Positions 26,824-35,675 of a stretch of DNA of 64,000 nucleotides are shown here, piece after piece; within the stretch, counting starts at the first letter, position 1; the number at the start of each line of letters is the position of its first letter. The translations under genes were made by a program, and so were the position numbers. The notes beneath the pieces were generated by a model that saw only the letters and a program-made list of their open reading frames with translations, was not told the origin of the DNA and did not search any database. The stretch comes from Pseudomonas koreensis (GTDB lineage Bacteria > Pseudomonadota > Gammaproteobacteria > Pseudomonadales > Pseudomonadaceae), in the NCBI RefSeq assembly GCF_012986595.1, contig NZ_JAAQYM010000002.1:186001-250000 (forward strand), read 5' to 3'.

Positions 26824-28263
26824 TCAGAAACCGCCCGCAGTTTCCTGACACAGTTGCGTCGCCAGCAAACCGAGTGTCATCAGCGCCCTTTCCGCCTCGC
26901 GATTCCACGGCGTGCCGCAATTGAGGCGGATACAGTGGTTGAACTGCTCGGTATTACTGAAGATCAGACCCGGCGCGATGCTGATGCCCTGCTGCAATGC
27001 CCGCACGTGCAATTCCTGGGTATTGACCCTGCCCGGCAGACTCACCCAGAGGATGAAACCGCCCGTGGGCCGGGTCATTTGCGTGCCTTCAGGGAAGTAC
27101 TGCTGCACTGCCAGCTGGAACGCGCTGAGGTTTTTTCGGTATTCCTGGCGGATGTACCGTAAATGCCGGTCATAACCGCCATTTTCCAGATAAGCGGCAA
27201 TCGCCATTTGCGTCACGCTGCACGCCGAATGGGTGGTGAACGTCTGCAGACGCTGGATTTCCTGCTGATACTTGCCGGCAATCATCCAGCCGACCCGCAC
27301 ACCCGGCGACAGCGTCTTGGAGAAGCTTGAACAGTAGATCACCCGATCCAGCCGGTCGTAGGCCTTCAGGGCTTTGGTGCGGCCCTGTTCGAACATCAAC
27401 TCGCCGTAGATGTCATCCTCGACAATCTGGATGTCGAAGTCCGAGGCCAGGCGCAGCAATTGTTTCTGCCGCTCTTCCGGCATGGTGCCGCCCAGTGGAT
27501 TGCTCAGGCGCGTGGTCAGGACCAAGGCCTTGATCGACCATTGGTTGGCCGCCAGTTGCAGGGCCTCGAGGCTCATGCCGGTGGCCGGATCGCTGGGAAT
27601 CTCGATGACTTTCAGGCCCAGCAGATCGGCCAGTTGCAGCAGGCCGTAATAGGTCGGTGATTCGGCGGCGATCAGATCGCCCGGACGGGTCAGCACGCGC
27701 AACGACATCTGCAATGCATCGACGCAACCGTGGGTGATCACCACTTCTGAAGGATCGACCACCACCCCAGCGTCGCGCATGCGGATTGCCACTTGCCGGC
27801 GCAACGGTTCGAAACCTGGGCTGAACATGTAGCTGAACGCCCGCGGGCTATGGAATCGGGTGACTTTGGCCAATTGCTGATGCAATGCACGCACCGGCAA
27901 ATACTCGACGCTCGGCACCGCCGCGCCCAAGGGGAATACCCCTTCGCGACGGGATTCGACCAACACTTGCTGAATGATGCTGGCGCGGGTGACCAGACCC
28001 GGCCGTTCGACCCGGGCGATATCCGGCGTCGGGGCCGTCAGTGCCGGGGTCTGATGCACGTAGTAACCGGACTGCGGCCGTGCGCGGATCAGGCCCTGAT
28101 CTTCGAGATTGGCGTAAGCCTGCAACACCGTCGCATGGCTGACGTTGAGCTGCGAACTCATCTTGCGCACCGACGGCACACGTTCCCCGGGCTGATAGAC
28201 GCCACGGCGGATGTCCTCGGCCAGTTGCTGAGCAATACGCTGGTAGAGCAAGAGATTGGTCAT
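26824..28263 (-). CDS. MocR-type GntR regulator with aminotransferase domain
   Basis: 479 residues. An N-terminal winged helix-turn-helix (residues 8-70: YQRIAQQLAEDIRRGVYQPGERVPSVRKMSSQLNVSHATVLQAYANLEDQG) is joined by a linker to a fold-type I aminotransferase domain with the PLP lysine in SSFSKTLSPGVRVGW. MocR proteins use PLP or an amine adduct as effector and usually control neighbouring amine, GABA, taurine or vitamin B6 genes. Here no obvious target enzyme is adjacent. Its own upstream region carries repeated ACTGT motifs (28310-28390), probably the operator. Confidence 0.92.
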   Translation of the reverse strand: MTNLLLYQRIAQQLAEDIRRGVYQPGERVPSVRKMSSQLNVSHATVLQAYANLEDQGLIRARPQSGYYVHQTPALTAPTPDIARVERPGLVTRASIIQQVLVESRREGVFPLGAAVPSVEYLPVRALHQQLAKVTRFHSPRAFSYMFSPGFEPLRRQVAIRMRDAGVVVDPSEVVITHGCVDALQMSLRVLTRPGDLIAAESPTYYGLLQLADLLGLKVIEIPSDPATGMSLEALQLAANQWSIKALVLTTRLSNPLGGTMPEERQKQLLRLASDFDIQIVEDDIYGELMFEQGRTKALKAYDRLDRVIYCSSFSKTLSPGVRVGWMIAGKYQQEIQRLQTFTTHSACSVTQMAIAAYLENGGYDRHLRYIRQEYRKNLSAFQLAVQQYFPEGTQMTRPTGGFILWVSLPGRVNTQELHVRALQQGISIAPGLIFSNTEQFNHCIRLNCGTPWNREAERALMTLGLLATQLCQETAGGF

Positions 28264-28309
28264 GACGCAGTACTCGATTTCACGGGCGTTTTATTCTTGT
28301 GTGAAACAA

Positions 28310-28390
28310 TACCGGAACAGTTTAGAAGTGTACTGGGACAGTTGCCACTTTAGTCAACCATACAGTGCTGTGTCAGCCACAACTGTATGG
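28310..28390. promoter_or_regulatory. Candidate MocR operator cluster
   Basis: Two direct repeats TACCGGAACAGTTT (28310) and TACTGGGACAGTTG (28331) start exactly 21 bp apart. They are followed by an inverted pair CCATACAGT / ACTGTATGG (28358-28366 and 28382-28390). All four share an ACTGT core, spaced near two helical turns as in other MocR sites. Confidence 0.6.
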
Positions 28391-28417
28391 ATTTGCGCCC
28401 CCCTCGACAGACGTAAA

Positions 28418-28447
28418 AAAGCCCGGCGCTGCATGACAGCCCGGGCT
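28418..28447 (-). terminator. Intrinsic terminator after the OmpA-like gene
   Basis: On the minus strand AGCCCGGGCTG and CAGCGCCGGGCT pair imperfectly around TCATG, followed by a T run. Lies 18 bp past the OmpA-like stop. Confidence 0.85.
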
Positions 28448-28464
28448 TTCCAGAGACGCAGCCC

Positions 28465-29277
28465 TCAGCGGGCAGCGCCGAGCTGGCCTTTTTCGTCGGA
28501 GAACACAATTTCCACCCGACGGTTCTGTGCCCGCCCACGCTCGGAGGCGTTGGCGTCCACCGGGTACTCGTCGCCGTAGCCTTCGACCTGAATCCGTTTG
28601 TCCTCGATGCCCAAGTCCATCAGCACATCCGCTACTGCCTGCGCGCGATCACGCGACAGCTTGAGGTTTTCCTGCTTGCCGCCGGTGCTGTCGGTGTAAC
28701 CCTCGATCCGCACCACGCGTTTCGGATTGAGCTGGAGGAACTGCACGATCTTCAACACCACGCGGTTGGCGGAGTTCTTGAGTTCCGCTTCGCCGGTGTC
28801 GAACAACACGTCGCCGAGGGTCATGACCAGACCGCGATCGGTTTGCGTGGTAGCCAGCGCGACGATCTGCTCTTCGAGCCACTTGCCCTGCTGCTGCACG
28901 CTCAGCAGTTTGGACTCGCGCAGGGCCAGTTGCAGGCGCTGGCGTTCCAGCTCGAGCTTCGCCGCGCGCTCTTCGTTGAGCACCAGATTGGTGTGTTCGC
29001 GGGCGATTTCGCTGTAGCGCTGGCTCAGGTAGGCGTAATGCGCCACGTCCGAGCCACTGCCCCAATAGGTCGACAGGCGATCGGCACGGGCCAGCGACTC
29101 ACCGGCGCGGATCACGTCCTTGGGCGCGATGCGCAGCACGTTGGAATCTTCCTTGACCTTCTGAAAGTCGCTGCTGGCCTGCTGCAAGGCGGCTTCGCTG
29201 TGTTGGCCGGCGCAACCGTAGAGGCTCGCGCAACCGGCGAGAATCAGTCCGCCGAGGACTTTTGACTGGAGGCTCAT
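28465..29277 (-). CDS. OmpA-family lipoprotein with DUF4398 N-terminal part
   Basis: 270 residues. The lipobox-like segment LYGCAG near residues 19-24 indicates an outer-membrane lipoprotein. Residues ~30-155 are helical and resemble DUF4398, with a long heptad-rich stretch NEERAAKLELERQRLQLALRESKLL. The C-terminal OmpA domain (about 160-260) has the peptidoglycan-binding motif TDSTGGKQENLKLSRDRAQAV and ends NRRVEIVF. It likely tethers the outer membrane to the wall. The ATG overlaps the TGA of the upstream DUF4398 gene (ATGA), so translation is coupled. Confidence 0.9.
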   Translation of the reverse strand: MSLQSKVLGGLILAGCASLYGCAGQHSEAALQQASSDFQKVKEDSNVLRIAPKDVIRAGESLARADRLSTYWGSGSDVAHYAYLSQRYSEIAREHTNLVLNEERAAKLELERQRLQLALRESKLLSVQQQGKWLEEQIVALATTQTDRGLVMTLGDVLFDTGEAELKNSANRVVLKIVQFLQLNPKRVVRIEGYTDSTGGKQENLKLSRDRAQAVADVLMDLGIEDKRIQVEGYGDEYPVDANASERGRAQNRRVEIVFSDEKGQLGAAR

Positions 29278-29630
29278 TGGGCATCTCCCAGTTGCTTGCG
29301 CAGACGGATGATGCGGGTGTTCAGCACATTCAATTGCTCTTCGCTCTTTTGCGTCAGCACTTTGGCTTCGGCCAGACGTGCATCCAGCTCGGCCTGCTCG
29401 GAACGCATGCGCGCGTTCTTGAATGACTCGTCGGCCATGTTGCCCTTGGCCCGGTTGAACTTGTCTTCGGCCAGCTTCATTTCCGGCATGTCATCAGCCG
29501 TCGCACCGACGGCCTTGGCCTGGGCGATGGCCTGCTCTGTCAGACGCATTTGTTCATTGGGTGCCGGATCATTGGCGCAGCCGGCCAGGGCCAGAACGGC
29601 CATGGCCGCGAAAAGAGGTCGAATACTCAC
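29274..29630 (-). CDS. DUF4398 lipoprotein
   Basis: 118 residues; lipobox LALAGC at about 14-19, then an all-helical domain matching DUF4398 (PNEQMRLTEQAIAQAKAVGA, then a coiled region to the end). The start codon is GTG at 29630. It sits between a periplasmic binding protein (9 bp gap) and the OmpA-like gene (4 bp overlap). The downstream partner repeats the same domain, so the two probably interact at the outer membrane. Function unknown. Confidence 0.85.
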   Translation of the reverse strand: MSIRPLFAAMAVLALAGCANDPAPNEQMRLTEQAIAQAKAVGATADDMPEMKLAEDKFNRAKGNMADESFKNARMRSEQAELDARLAEAKVLTQKSEEQLNVLNTRIIRLRKQLGDAQ

Positions 29631-29639
29631 TAAGAATCC

Positions 29640-30461
29640 CTACTGTTTTGGGGCGCTGACAGATGGCTGCGGCTGTTGCTGCTGCGCCTTCCAGCGCTCG
29701 ATATTGCGTTGCAGCGCGGCTTCGGTCAGTCCGGACGCGGGCAATTCTGTCATCTTTTTAGCGAGCTGTCCGCGCAACCACGGATCGTTGCAGGCGGAGT
29801 TGTGCGAAACCGCGAGGAACAGGCCCGGCCGGTCGATCGGTTGCTCGAAGGCCAGCAGATCATTGGCCATGCCCAGTGCCTGCGCGGCCGCCATGCCCGA
29901 GTAGCGGCCGGCGAGTACATATTCCACCTCGCCCAGCAGCAATTTCTGAAAGGCCTGGGTGATGTTTGCCGTCCGAGTCAGGGTCAGATTCTGCTCGGCG
30001 AAAGTGCCGAATTCTTGGGTCATGCGAGACTTTTCCGACACCCCGCCGGTGTGTCCGTGCAGGTCCTTTGCTTCGCTGTAGACCAGCGTCGAGCCTTTGC
30101 GCGTCCACACCAGATAGTCGTTTTCCAGCAACGGCGGATAGATGTAGTCGAGGTTTTCCAGCTCGTTGAACATCAGCGGCGTGTCGGCCAGCATGTCCAT
30201 GCGCCCGCTGCGCACCTCATCGAGGGCCTGCGCGCGTTTGCCGGCATAAAGCAGCTCGACCTTGATGCCGAGGTCCTTGGCCACTTGCTGCAACAGGTCG
30301 GCACTGGCGCCGATCAGCTGTTTGGGATTCTGCGGGTCCTGCCACAGGTACGGCGGTGCATCCGGGCTGCCGGTGACGACCAGGCGCTCGCATTTGCCGG
30401 CGGCCGCAGCCATCCCCGGCAAGAGGATCAATCCCAATAACAACCTGCGGCGCAGATCCAT
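29640..30461 (-). CDS. Periplasmic solute-binding protein (SBP_bac_3-like)
   Basis: 273 residues with a signal peptide (MDLRRRLLLGLILLPGMAAA) and the two-lobe fold of amino-acid-type binding proteins (APPYLWQDPQNPKQLIGASADLLQQVAKDLGI; DMLADTPLMFNELENLDYIYPPL). No ABC permease or ATPase is adjacent, so it may sense rather than transport, or work with a distant transporter. The C-terminal 25 residues are Gln/Pro-rich. It heads the three-gene operon with the DUF4398 and OmpA-like lipoproteins, an arrangement that hints at an envelope role. Confidence 0.82.
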   Translation of the reverse strand: MDLRRRLLLGLILLPGMAAAAGKCERLVVTGSPDAPPYLWQDPQNPKQLIGASADLLQQVAKDLGIKVELLYAGKRAQALDEVRSGRMDMLADTPLMFNELENLDYIYPPLLENDYLVWTRKGSTLVYSEAKDLHGHTGGVSEKSRMTQEFGTFAEQNLTLTRTANITQAFQKLLLGEVEYVLAGRYSGMAAAQALGMANDLLAFEQPIDRPGLFLAVSHNSACNDPWLRGQLAKKMTELPASGLTEAALQRNIERWKAQQQQPQPSVSAPKQ

Positions 30462-30497
30462 GGCAAAACACTCCCACTCAAATCCGAGACAAAAAAA

Positions 30498-30519
30498 AGC
30501 CCGACCAGAAGGCCGGGCT
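30498..30519 (-). terminator. Intrinsic terminator after etfBA
   Basis: On the minus strand AGCCCGGCC, loop TTCT, GGTCGGGCT, then eight T. It ends the etfB-etfA transcript. Confidence 0.9.
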
Positions 30520-30541
30520 CTTTATAAGTGAAGCCGCCGGA

Positions 30542-31471
30542 TTAGACCAGCTTCTCCAGCTCAGGAACTGCTTCGAACAGATCCGCCACCAGACCGTAGT
30601 CGGCCACCTGGAAGATCGGCGCTTCTTCGTCCTTGTTGATCGCAACGATCACTTTGGAGTCTTTCATGCCGGCCAGGTGCTGGATCGCGCCGGAGATACC
30701 GACGGCGATGTACAGCTGTGGTGCAACGATCTTGCCGGTCTGACCGACCTGCATGTCGTTGGGTACGAAACCTGCGTCGACCGCGGCGCGCGAAGCGCCG
30801 ACAGCAGCGCCCAGCTTGTCGGCCAGGGCGTACAGGTGTTTGAAGTTGTCACCGTTCTGCATGCCGCGACCGCCGGAAACGACGATCTTGGCAGCGGTCA
30901 GTTCAGGACGATCGGACTTGGCCAGCTCTTCGCTGACGAAGCTGGAGATGCCAGCGTCGTGGGCAGCAGCAACGGCTTCAACGGCAGCCGAACCACCTTC
31001 TGCAGCAACCGGGTCGAAACCGGTGGCACGTACGGTGATCACCTTGATCGCGGCGGTCGATTGCACGGTGGCAATCGCGTTACCGGCGTAGATCGGGCGC
31101 TTGAAGGTGTCAGCGCTTTCGACCGAGATGATCTCGGAGATCTGGTCAACGTCCAGCGCAGCAGCAACGCGCGGCAGGATGTTTTTGCCGTTGGACGTAG
31201 CGGCAGCCAGGATGTGGCTGTAACCCTTGCCCAGCTCAGCGACCAGCGGAGCAACGTTTTCCGGCAGCTGATGCGCGTAAGCGGCATTGTCAGCGTTGAG
31301 GACTTTGCTCACGCCAGCGATTTTCGCCGCGGCTTCAGTCACGGCGCCAGCGCCCTGACCAGCAACCAGCACGTGAATGTCGCCGCCGATTTTCGCAGCC
31401 GCAGCCACGGTGTTCAGCGTGGCCGGGGCCAGCACTTTGTTGTCGTGTTCAGCAATAACCAAGATAGTCAT
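30542..31471 (-). CDS. etfA: Electron transfer flavoprotein alpha subunit
   Basis: 309 residues. N-terminal adenine-nucleotide-alpha-hydrolase-like domain, then the FAD-binding C-terminal domain with [39 protein letters not shown] and [29 protein letters not shown]. With EtfB it forms the soluble heterodimer that collects electrons from acyl-CoA dehydrogenases and passes them to EtfQO. The ATG directly abuts the etfB TAA, so the two are translated together. Confidence 0.97.
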   Translation of the reverse strand: MTILVIAEHDNKVLAPATLNTVAAAAKIGGDIHVLVAGQGAGAVTEAAAKIAGVSKVLNADNAAYAHQLPENVAPLVAELGKGYSHILAAATSNGKNILPRVAAALDVDQISEIISVESADTFKRPIYAGNAIATVQSTAAIKVITVRATGFDPVAAEGGSAAVEAVAAAHDAGISSFVSEELAKSDRPELTAAKIVVSGGRGMQNGDNFKHLYALADKLGAAVGASRAAVDAGFVPNDMQVGQTGKIVAPQLYIAVGISGAIQHLAGMKDSKVIVAINKDEEAPIFQVADYGLVADLFEAVPELEKLV

Positions 31472-32221
31472 TTAGATTACCTTCGCTTCGTTTTTCAGTT
31501 TCTCGACCAGTTCAGCCACCGACTTGACCTTGATGCCTGCGCTGCGTGCAGCCGGCGCTTCGACTTTCAGGGTCTTGTTGGTGGAGGCGGTGGAAACGCC
31601 CAAAGCGTCCGGAGTCAGCACTTCGAGAGGCTTCTTCTTGGCTTTCATGATGTTTGGCAGGGACGCGTAGCGCGGCTCGTTCAAACGCAGGTCGGTGGTG
31701 ACGATGGCCGGCAGTTTCAGGGAAACGGTCTGCGCGCCGCCGTCGATTTCGCGGGTCACGGCAACGCTGTCGCCGGAAACTTCGACTTTCGAAGCGAAAG
31801 TGCCCTGACCGTAGCCGCTCAGTGCAGCGAGCATCTGGCCGGTCTGGTTGTTGTCGCTGTCGATGGCCTGTTTGCCCAGGATCACCAGCTGAGGCTGTTC
31901 CTTGTCGACCACGGCCTTGAGCAGCTTGGCCACGGCCAGCGAAGTCAGGTCTTCAGCGGATTCGACGAGGATGGCGCGGTCGGCACCCAGAGCCAGTGCG
32001 GTACGCAGCTGTTCCTGAGCGGTGGACGGGCCGATGGAGACGACGACGATTTCAGTCGCAACACCTTTCTCTTTCAGGCGTACGGCTTCTTCCACTGCGA
32101 TTTCGCAGAACGGGTTCATCGACATCTTGACGTTGGCGAGGTCTACGCCGGAATTGTCCGCCTTGACGCGGACCTTGACGTTGTAATCCACAACGCGTTT
32201 GACAGCTACAAGAACCTTCAT
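31472..32221 (-). CDS. etfB: Electron transfer flavoprotein beta subunit
   Basis: 249 residues. Opens [20 protein letters not shown] and carries the ETF-beta signature region [35 protein letters not shown], including the DNNQTGQ nucleotide-binding loop. Partner of EtfA. The 524-bp intergenic region before etfQO contains a PsrA-type operator, consistent with fatty-acid-responsive control of the whole ETF system. Confidence 0.97.
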   Translation of the reverse strand: MKVLVAVKRVVDYNVKVRVKADNSGVDLANVKMSMNPFCEIAVEEAVRLKEKGVATEIVVVSIGPSTAQEQLRTALALGADRAILVESAEDLTSLAVAKLLKAVVDKEQPQLVILGKQAIDSDNNQTGQMLAALSGYGQGTFASKVEVSGDSVAVTREIDGGAQTVSLKLPAIVTTDLRLNEPRYASLPNIMKAKKKPLEVLTPDALGVSTASTNKTLKVEAPAARSAGIKVKSVAELVEKLKNEAKVI

Positions 32222-32291
32222 GGATTCCTCGTTACTCTCCGGTGAAAAGAAAGTCGCCTAGGCGAACCTGGCGGATGATGCTCATCGGGCA

Positions 32292-32444
32292 CAAGGGCAC
32301 CTCTAAAAACGCCGGCTGGGGGCGATGACCGTTCGTCAGTGGTGACCAACAAGTCATTGCTCTGCACGGTGTGTAAACTGCGCGCCGGACCTGCGCTGCG
32401 CATCACCTTCAACTGCCTGTGCCCTGTCTTTAGAGGTGCTCTTG
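32292..32444. repeat. Imperfect inverted repeat bounding 153 bp (possible MITE relic)
   Basis: Left arm 32292-32307 and right arm 32429-32444 match at 15 of 16 bases when one is reversed (core GCACCTCTAAA). The enclosed 121 bp contains no ORF. The arms resemble transposon ends; no clear target duplication is seen. It lies in the leader of etfB. Confidence 0.5.
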
Positions 32445-32573
32445 AAACCGCCAGTCTGCCTACGGCGAGCGCAAAACCGCCCGTATCTTGACCGGAACGC
32501 CTATTCCGGTCAATACGGCAAAATGGCCGTTCATAAGCCGCGCTTCTTTGATTTCTCTGGGCTGGAGCCGATT

Positions 32574-32587
32574 CAAACAAACGTTTG
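32574..32587. promoter_or_regulatory. Putative PsrA operator in the etfBA/etfQO intergenic region
   Basis: CAAAC-AAAC-GTTTG exactly fits the known PsrA consensus (C/G)AAAC-N2-4-GTTT(G/C). It ends 2 bp before the -35 hexamer of the etfQO promoter, a position suited to repression relieved by long-chain acyl ligands. Confidence 0.75.
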
Positions 32588-32589
32588 TA

Positions 32590-32618
32590 TTGGACGCTCA
32601 GAGTGGTGTAGATATAAT
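32590..32618 (+). promoter_or_regulatory. Sigma-70 promoter of etfQO
   Basis: TTGGAC, 17-bp spacer, perfect TATAAT. Predicts a leader of about 120 nt before the GTG start of etfQO. Confidence 0.8.
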
Positions 32619-32745
32619 GCGCCGCCCAGAGAGAAAGGTGGCTTTTCCTTTATCCCCCTTGACGTTAACGTAAAGGCATAACGGAAGCGACATCAAACCT
32701 CCAAATTAGAAAAAAAACTGTTGAGCCTTGAGTAGGAGATAGCCT

Positions 32746-34410
32746 GTGGAACGCGAATACATGGAATTCGACGTGGTCATCGTCGGTGCCGGCCCCGCTG
32801 GCCTGTCCGCCGCCTGCCGTCTGAAGCAGAAGGCCGCCGAAGCCGGTAAGGAAATCAGCGTCTGCGTGGTCGAAAAAGGCTCCGAAGTCGGCGCACACAT
32901 CCTTTCCGGTGCCGTGTTCGAACCACGCGCTCTGAACGAACTGTTCCCGGACTGGAAAGAACTCGGCGCCCCGCTGAACACCCCGGTCACCCGCGACGAT
33001 ATTTTCGTCCTGAAAAACGCCGACAGCGCGCAGAAAATTCCAGACTTCTTTGTGCCCAAGACCATGCACAACGAAGGCAACTACATTATTTCCCTGGGCA
33101 ACCTGTGCCGCTGGCTGGCGCAGCAGGCCGAAAACCTCGGCGTGGAAATCTACCCGGGCTTCGCCGCTCAGGAAGCGCTGATCGACGAAAACGGCATCGT
33201 GCGCGGGATCATCACCGGTGATCTGGGCGTCGACCGTGAAGGTCATCCGAAAGAAGGCCTGTACACCCCGGGTATGGAACTGCGTGGCAAATACACGCTG
33301 TTCGCCGAAGGTTGCCGTGGCCACATCGGCAAGCAACTGATCAAGCGCTACAACCTCGACAGCGATGCCGACGCCCAGCATTACGGCATCGGCCTGAAAG
33401 AAATCTGGGAAATCGACCCGGCCAAACATCAGCCTGGCCTGGTGGTGCACACCGCCGGCTGGCCGCTGGACATCATGGGCACCGAAAACACCGGTGGCTC
33501 ATTCCTCTATCACCTGGAAAACAACCAGGTGGTGGTCGGTCTGATCGTTGACCTGTCCTACAGCAACACCTACCTGTCGCCGTTCGACGAATTCCAGCGC
33601 CTCAAGCATCACCCGGTGCTGGCCCAGTACCTGGAAGGCGGCAAGCGCGTCAGCTACGGCGCCCGCGCAATCTGCAAAGGTGGCCTGAACTCGCTGCCGA
33701 AAATGGTCTTCAAGGGCGGCGCGCTGATCGGTTGCGACCTCGGCACCCTGAACTTCGCCAAGATCAAGGGCAGCCACACCGCGATGAAGTCCGGCATGCT
33801 CGCCGCTGAGTCGGTGGCTGACGCACTGTTCGCTGACAAGGACGGTACCGAAGAACTGACCACCTATGTGGACGCGTTCAAGAAGAGCTGGCTCTACGAC
33901 GAACTGTTCGCCAGCCGCAACTTCGGCCCGGCGATCCACAAGTTCGGCGCGATCGTCGGCGGCGGTTTCAACTGGCTGGACCAGAACATCTTCGGCGGCA
34001 AACTGCCGTTCACCCTGCACGACACCAAGCCGGATTACGCTTGCCTGAAGCTGGCGGCCGACTGCAAGAAGATCGACTATCCGAAGCCGGACGGCAAACT
34101 CAGCTTCGACAAACTGAGCTCGGTGTTCATCTCCGGTACCAACCACGAAGAAGAGCAGCCGTGCCACTTGAAGCTGACCGACCCGAGCATCCCGATCAGC
34201 AAGAATCTGCCGCTGTACGACGAACCGGCGCAGCGCTACTGCCCGGCCGGCGTCTACGAAGTGATTACCAAGGAAGACGGCGAGAAGCGCTTCCAGATCA
34301 ACGCCCAGAACTGCGTGCACTGCAAGACCTGTGACATCAAGGACCCTTCGCAGAACATCACCTGGGTCACGCCGGAAGGCGCCGGCGGCCCGACTTACCC
34401 GAACATGTAA
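32746..34410 (+). CDS. Electron transfer flavoprotein-ubiquinone oxidoreductase
   Basis: 554 residues. FAD motif VVIVGAGPAGLSAACRLKQKA at the N-terminus, a membrane-associated ubiquinone-binding middle part, and a C-terminal 4Fe-4S site with Cys in QPCHL (near residue 475) and NCVHCKTCDIKDPSQNITW. It passes electrons from reduced ETF to the quinone pool at the inner membrane. Start: GTG at 32746 with GGAG seven bases upstream; the ATG at 32761 has no ribosome site. Divergent from etfBA with shared control region. Confidence 0.96.
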   Translation: MEREYMEFDVVIVGAGPAGLSAACRLKQKAAEAGKEISVCVVEKGSEVGAHILSGAVFEPRALNELFPDWKELGAPLNTPVTRDDIFVLKNADSAQKIPDFFVPKTMHNEGNYIISLGNLCRWLAQQAENLGVEIYPGFAAQEALIDENGIVRGIITGDLGVDREGHPKEGLYTPGMELRGKYTLFAEGCRGHIGKQLIKRYNLDSDADAQHYGIGLKEIWEIDPAKHQPGLVVHTAGWPLDIMGTENTGGSFLYHLENNQVVVGLIVDLSYSNTYLSPFDEFQRLKHHPVLAQYLEGGKRVSYGARAICKGGLNSLPKMVFKGGALIGCDLGTLNFAKIKGSHTAMKSGMLAAESVADALFADKDGTEELTTYVDAFKKSWLYDELFASRNFGPAIHKFGAIVGGGFNWLDQNIFGGKLPFTLHDTKPDYACLKLAADCKKIDYPKPDGKLSFDKLSSVFISGTNHEEEQPCHLKLTDPSIPISKNLPLYDEPAQRYCPAGVYEVITKEDGEKRFQINAQNCVHCKTCDIKDPSQNITWVTPEGAGGPTYPNM

Positions 34411-34429
34411 GGCGTATCGCTGAACAACG

Positions 34430-34455
34430 AGGCTCCCGAATTGGGGGCCTTTTTG
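34430..34455 (+). terminator. Intrinsic terminator after etfQO
   Basis: AGGCTCCC, loop GAATT, GGGGGCCT, then T5. About 20 bp past the stop codon. Confidence 0.88.
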
Positions 34456-34479
34456 TTGCCCACGATTCCAGCATTCCTC

Positions 34480-34560
34480 TTGTAGGAGCTGCCGAAGGCT
34501 GCGATCTTTTGACGCTGATCTGAAAAATCAAAAGATCGCAGCGTGCCGCAGCTCCTACAA
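34480..34560. repeat. REP-type inverted pair (GTAGGAGCTGCC variant)
   Basis: TTGTAGGAGCTGCCGAAGGC and its inverted partner ending GCAGCTCCTACAA. Same family as 6046 but in opposite arm order, with a few mismatches. Confidence 0.85.
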
Positions 34561-34594
34561 GGATCGCGGGTCCATCGAGAGCGTTGCGACTGAC

Positions 34595-35521
34595 TCAAGC
34601 CGCGCGCTCATCACCCGGGCTGCGCTCGAAGTAGCGCTTGTACTCGCGACTGAACTGCGACGTACTCTGATACCCCACCCGATGCGCCACCTGCGCCACA
34701 CCCAACCCTTCAGCGATCAGCAAGGTCTGCGCCTTGAGCAAGCGCAAACGCTTCAGGTACTGCACCGGCGACAGCAACGTGCTGCGTTTGAAGTGTTCGT
34801 GAAAGGACGAAACGCTCATGTTCGCGCAACTGGCCAGGATCTCGACATTCAGCGGCTCTGTGTAGTGCGCGTGCAGATGGCTGATCGACGCCGCCACCCG
34901 GGCGAACTGTCCCTGCTGCTCCACCAGCGCGCGCAACACATCGGCCTGCGGTCCGCGCAGCGCGGTGAACAATAATTCGCGCACCCGTGCCGGCCCCAGA
35001 ATCTGACACTCCAGCGGATCGTGCAGGCAGCGCAGCAAGCGTTCGACACAGCCGCGCATGTCATCGTCGAGCACCACCGAGGTCATCGACTCCGGCGTCT
35101 GCGCCGGAATGTGCCGCCCCGGCGCCAGCCCCATGGCCAGCACCAGTTCACCGAGCAACACCCGGTCGATCGCCACCGACACCCCCAGCAACGGCGCATC
35201 CGGCAAGGCAAAGGTTTCGCACTCGAACGGCACCGGCAGCGCCTGAATCAGGTAGTGCCCGGCGCCATATTCCATGGTGCGCGGGCCGAGGAACGCCAGT
35301 TTGCTGCCTTGGGCGATGATCATCAGGCTCGGCTCATAAATGTGCGGGCCGCGCGCGACGTCGCAACTGGCGCGCAAGACCTGCACGCCGGGCAACCCGG
35401 TCTGGCTGTAACCGTCGCGAAGCGCCAGCGGTTCGATCAGCGAAACCAGCGTGGCATTGGCATCAAGGTGGCGGGTCAACTGCATCGGAGGGGTCTTCAA
35501 AAAAGTCACGGAAAGAGGCAT
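34595..35521 (-). CDS. AraC-family transcriptional regulator
   Basis: 308 residues: N-terminal AraC_N ligand domain (about 25-190, with GPHIYEPSLMIIAQGSK and YLIQALPVPFECE) and a C-terminal double helix-turn-helix (about 205-300, VEILASCANMSVSSFHEHFK and VAHRVGYQSTSQFSREYKRYF). This subtype often lies divergent from the oxidoreductase gene it controls, and here an alcohol dehydrogenase gene starts 155 bp away on the other strand. An alternative start at 35485 would remove 12 residues; neither has a good ribosome site. Confidence 0.88.
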   Translation of the reverse strand: MPLSVTFLKTPPMQLTRHLDANATLVSLIEPLALRDGYSQTGLPGVQVLRASCDVARGPHIYEPSLMIIAQGSKLAFLGPRTMEYGAGHYLIQALPVPFECETFALPDAPLLGVSVAIDRVLLGELVLAMGLAPGRHIPAQTPESMTSVVLDDDMRGCVERLLRCLHDPLECQILGPARVRELLFTALRGPQADVLRALVEQQGQFARVAASISHLHAHYTEPLNVEILASCANMSVSSFHEHFKRSTLLSPVQYLKRLRLLKAQTLLIAEGLGVAQVAHRVGYQSTSQFSREYKRYFERSPGDERAA

Positions 35522-35675
35522 GCAAGCATCATCGCAGATCCTTTTGCCAATGCGCTCGCGCAGACCTGCATGCCGGAGGATTAGGCATGAGACCCGGAGG
35601 AATCGTCATGGCCGCCGCGACAGACGGCGCCCAAAATGCACCACCTCACCTGTCACTGCTTCTGCGAGGTTTCTC

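Noticed and set aside
30677..32245. 522-codon frame antisense to etfA/etfB
   Set aside because: Shadow of two strongly conserved genes.
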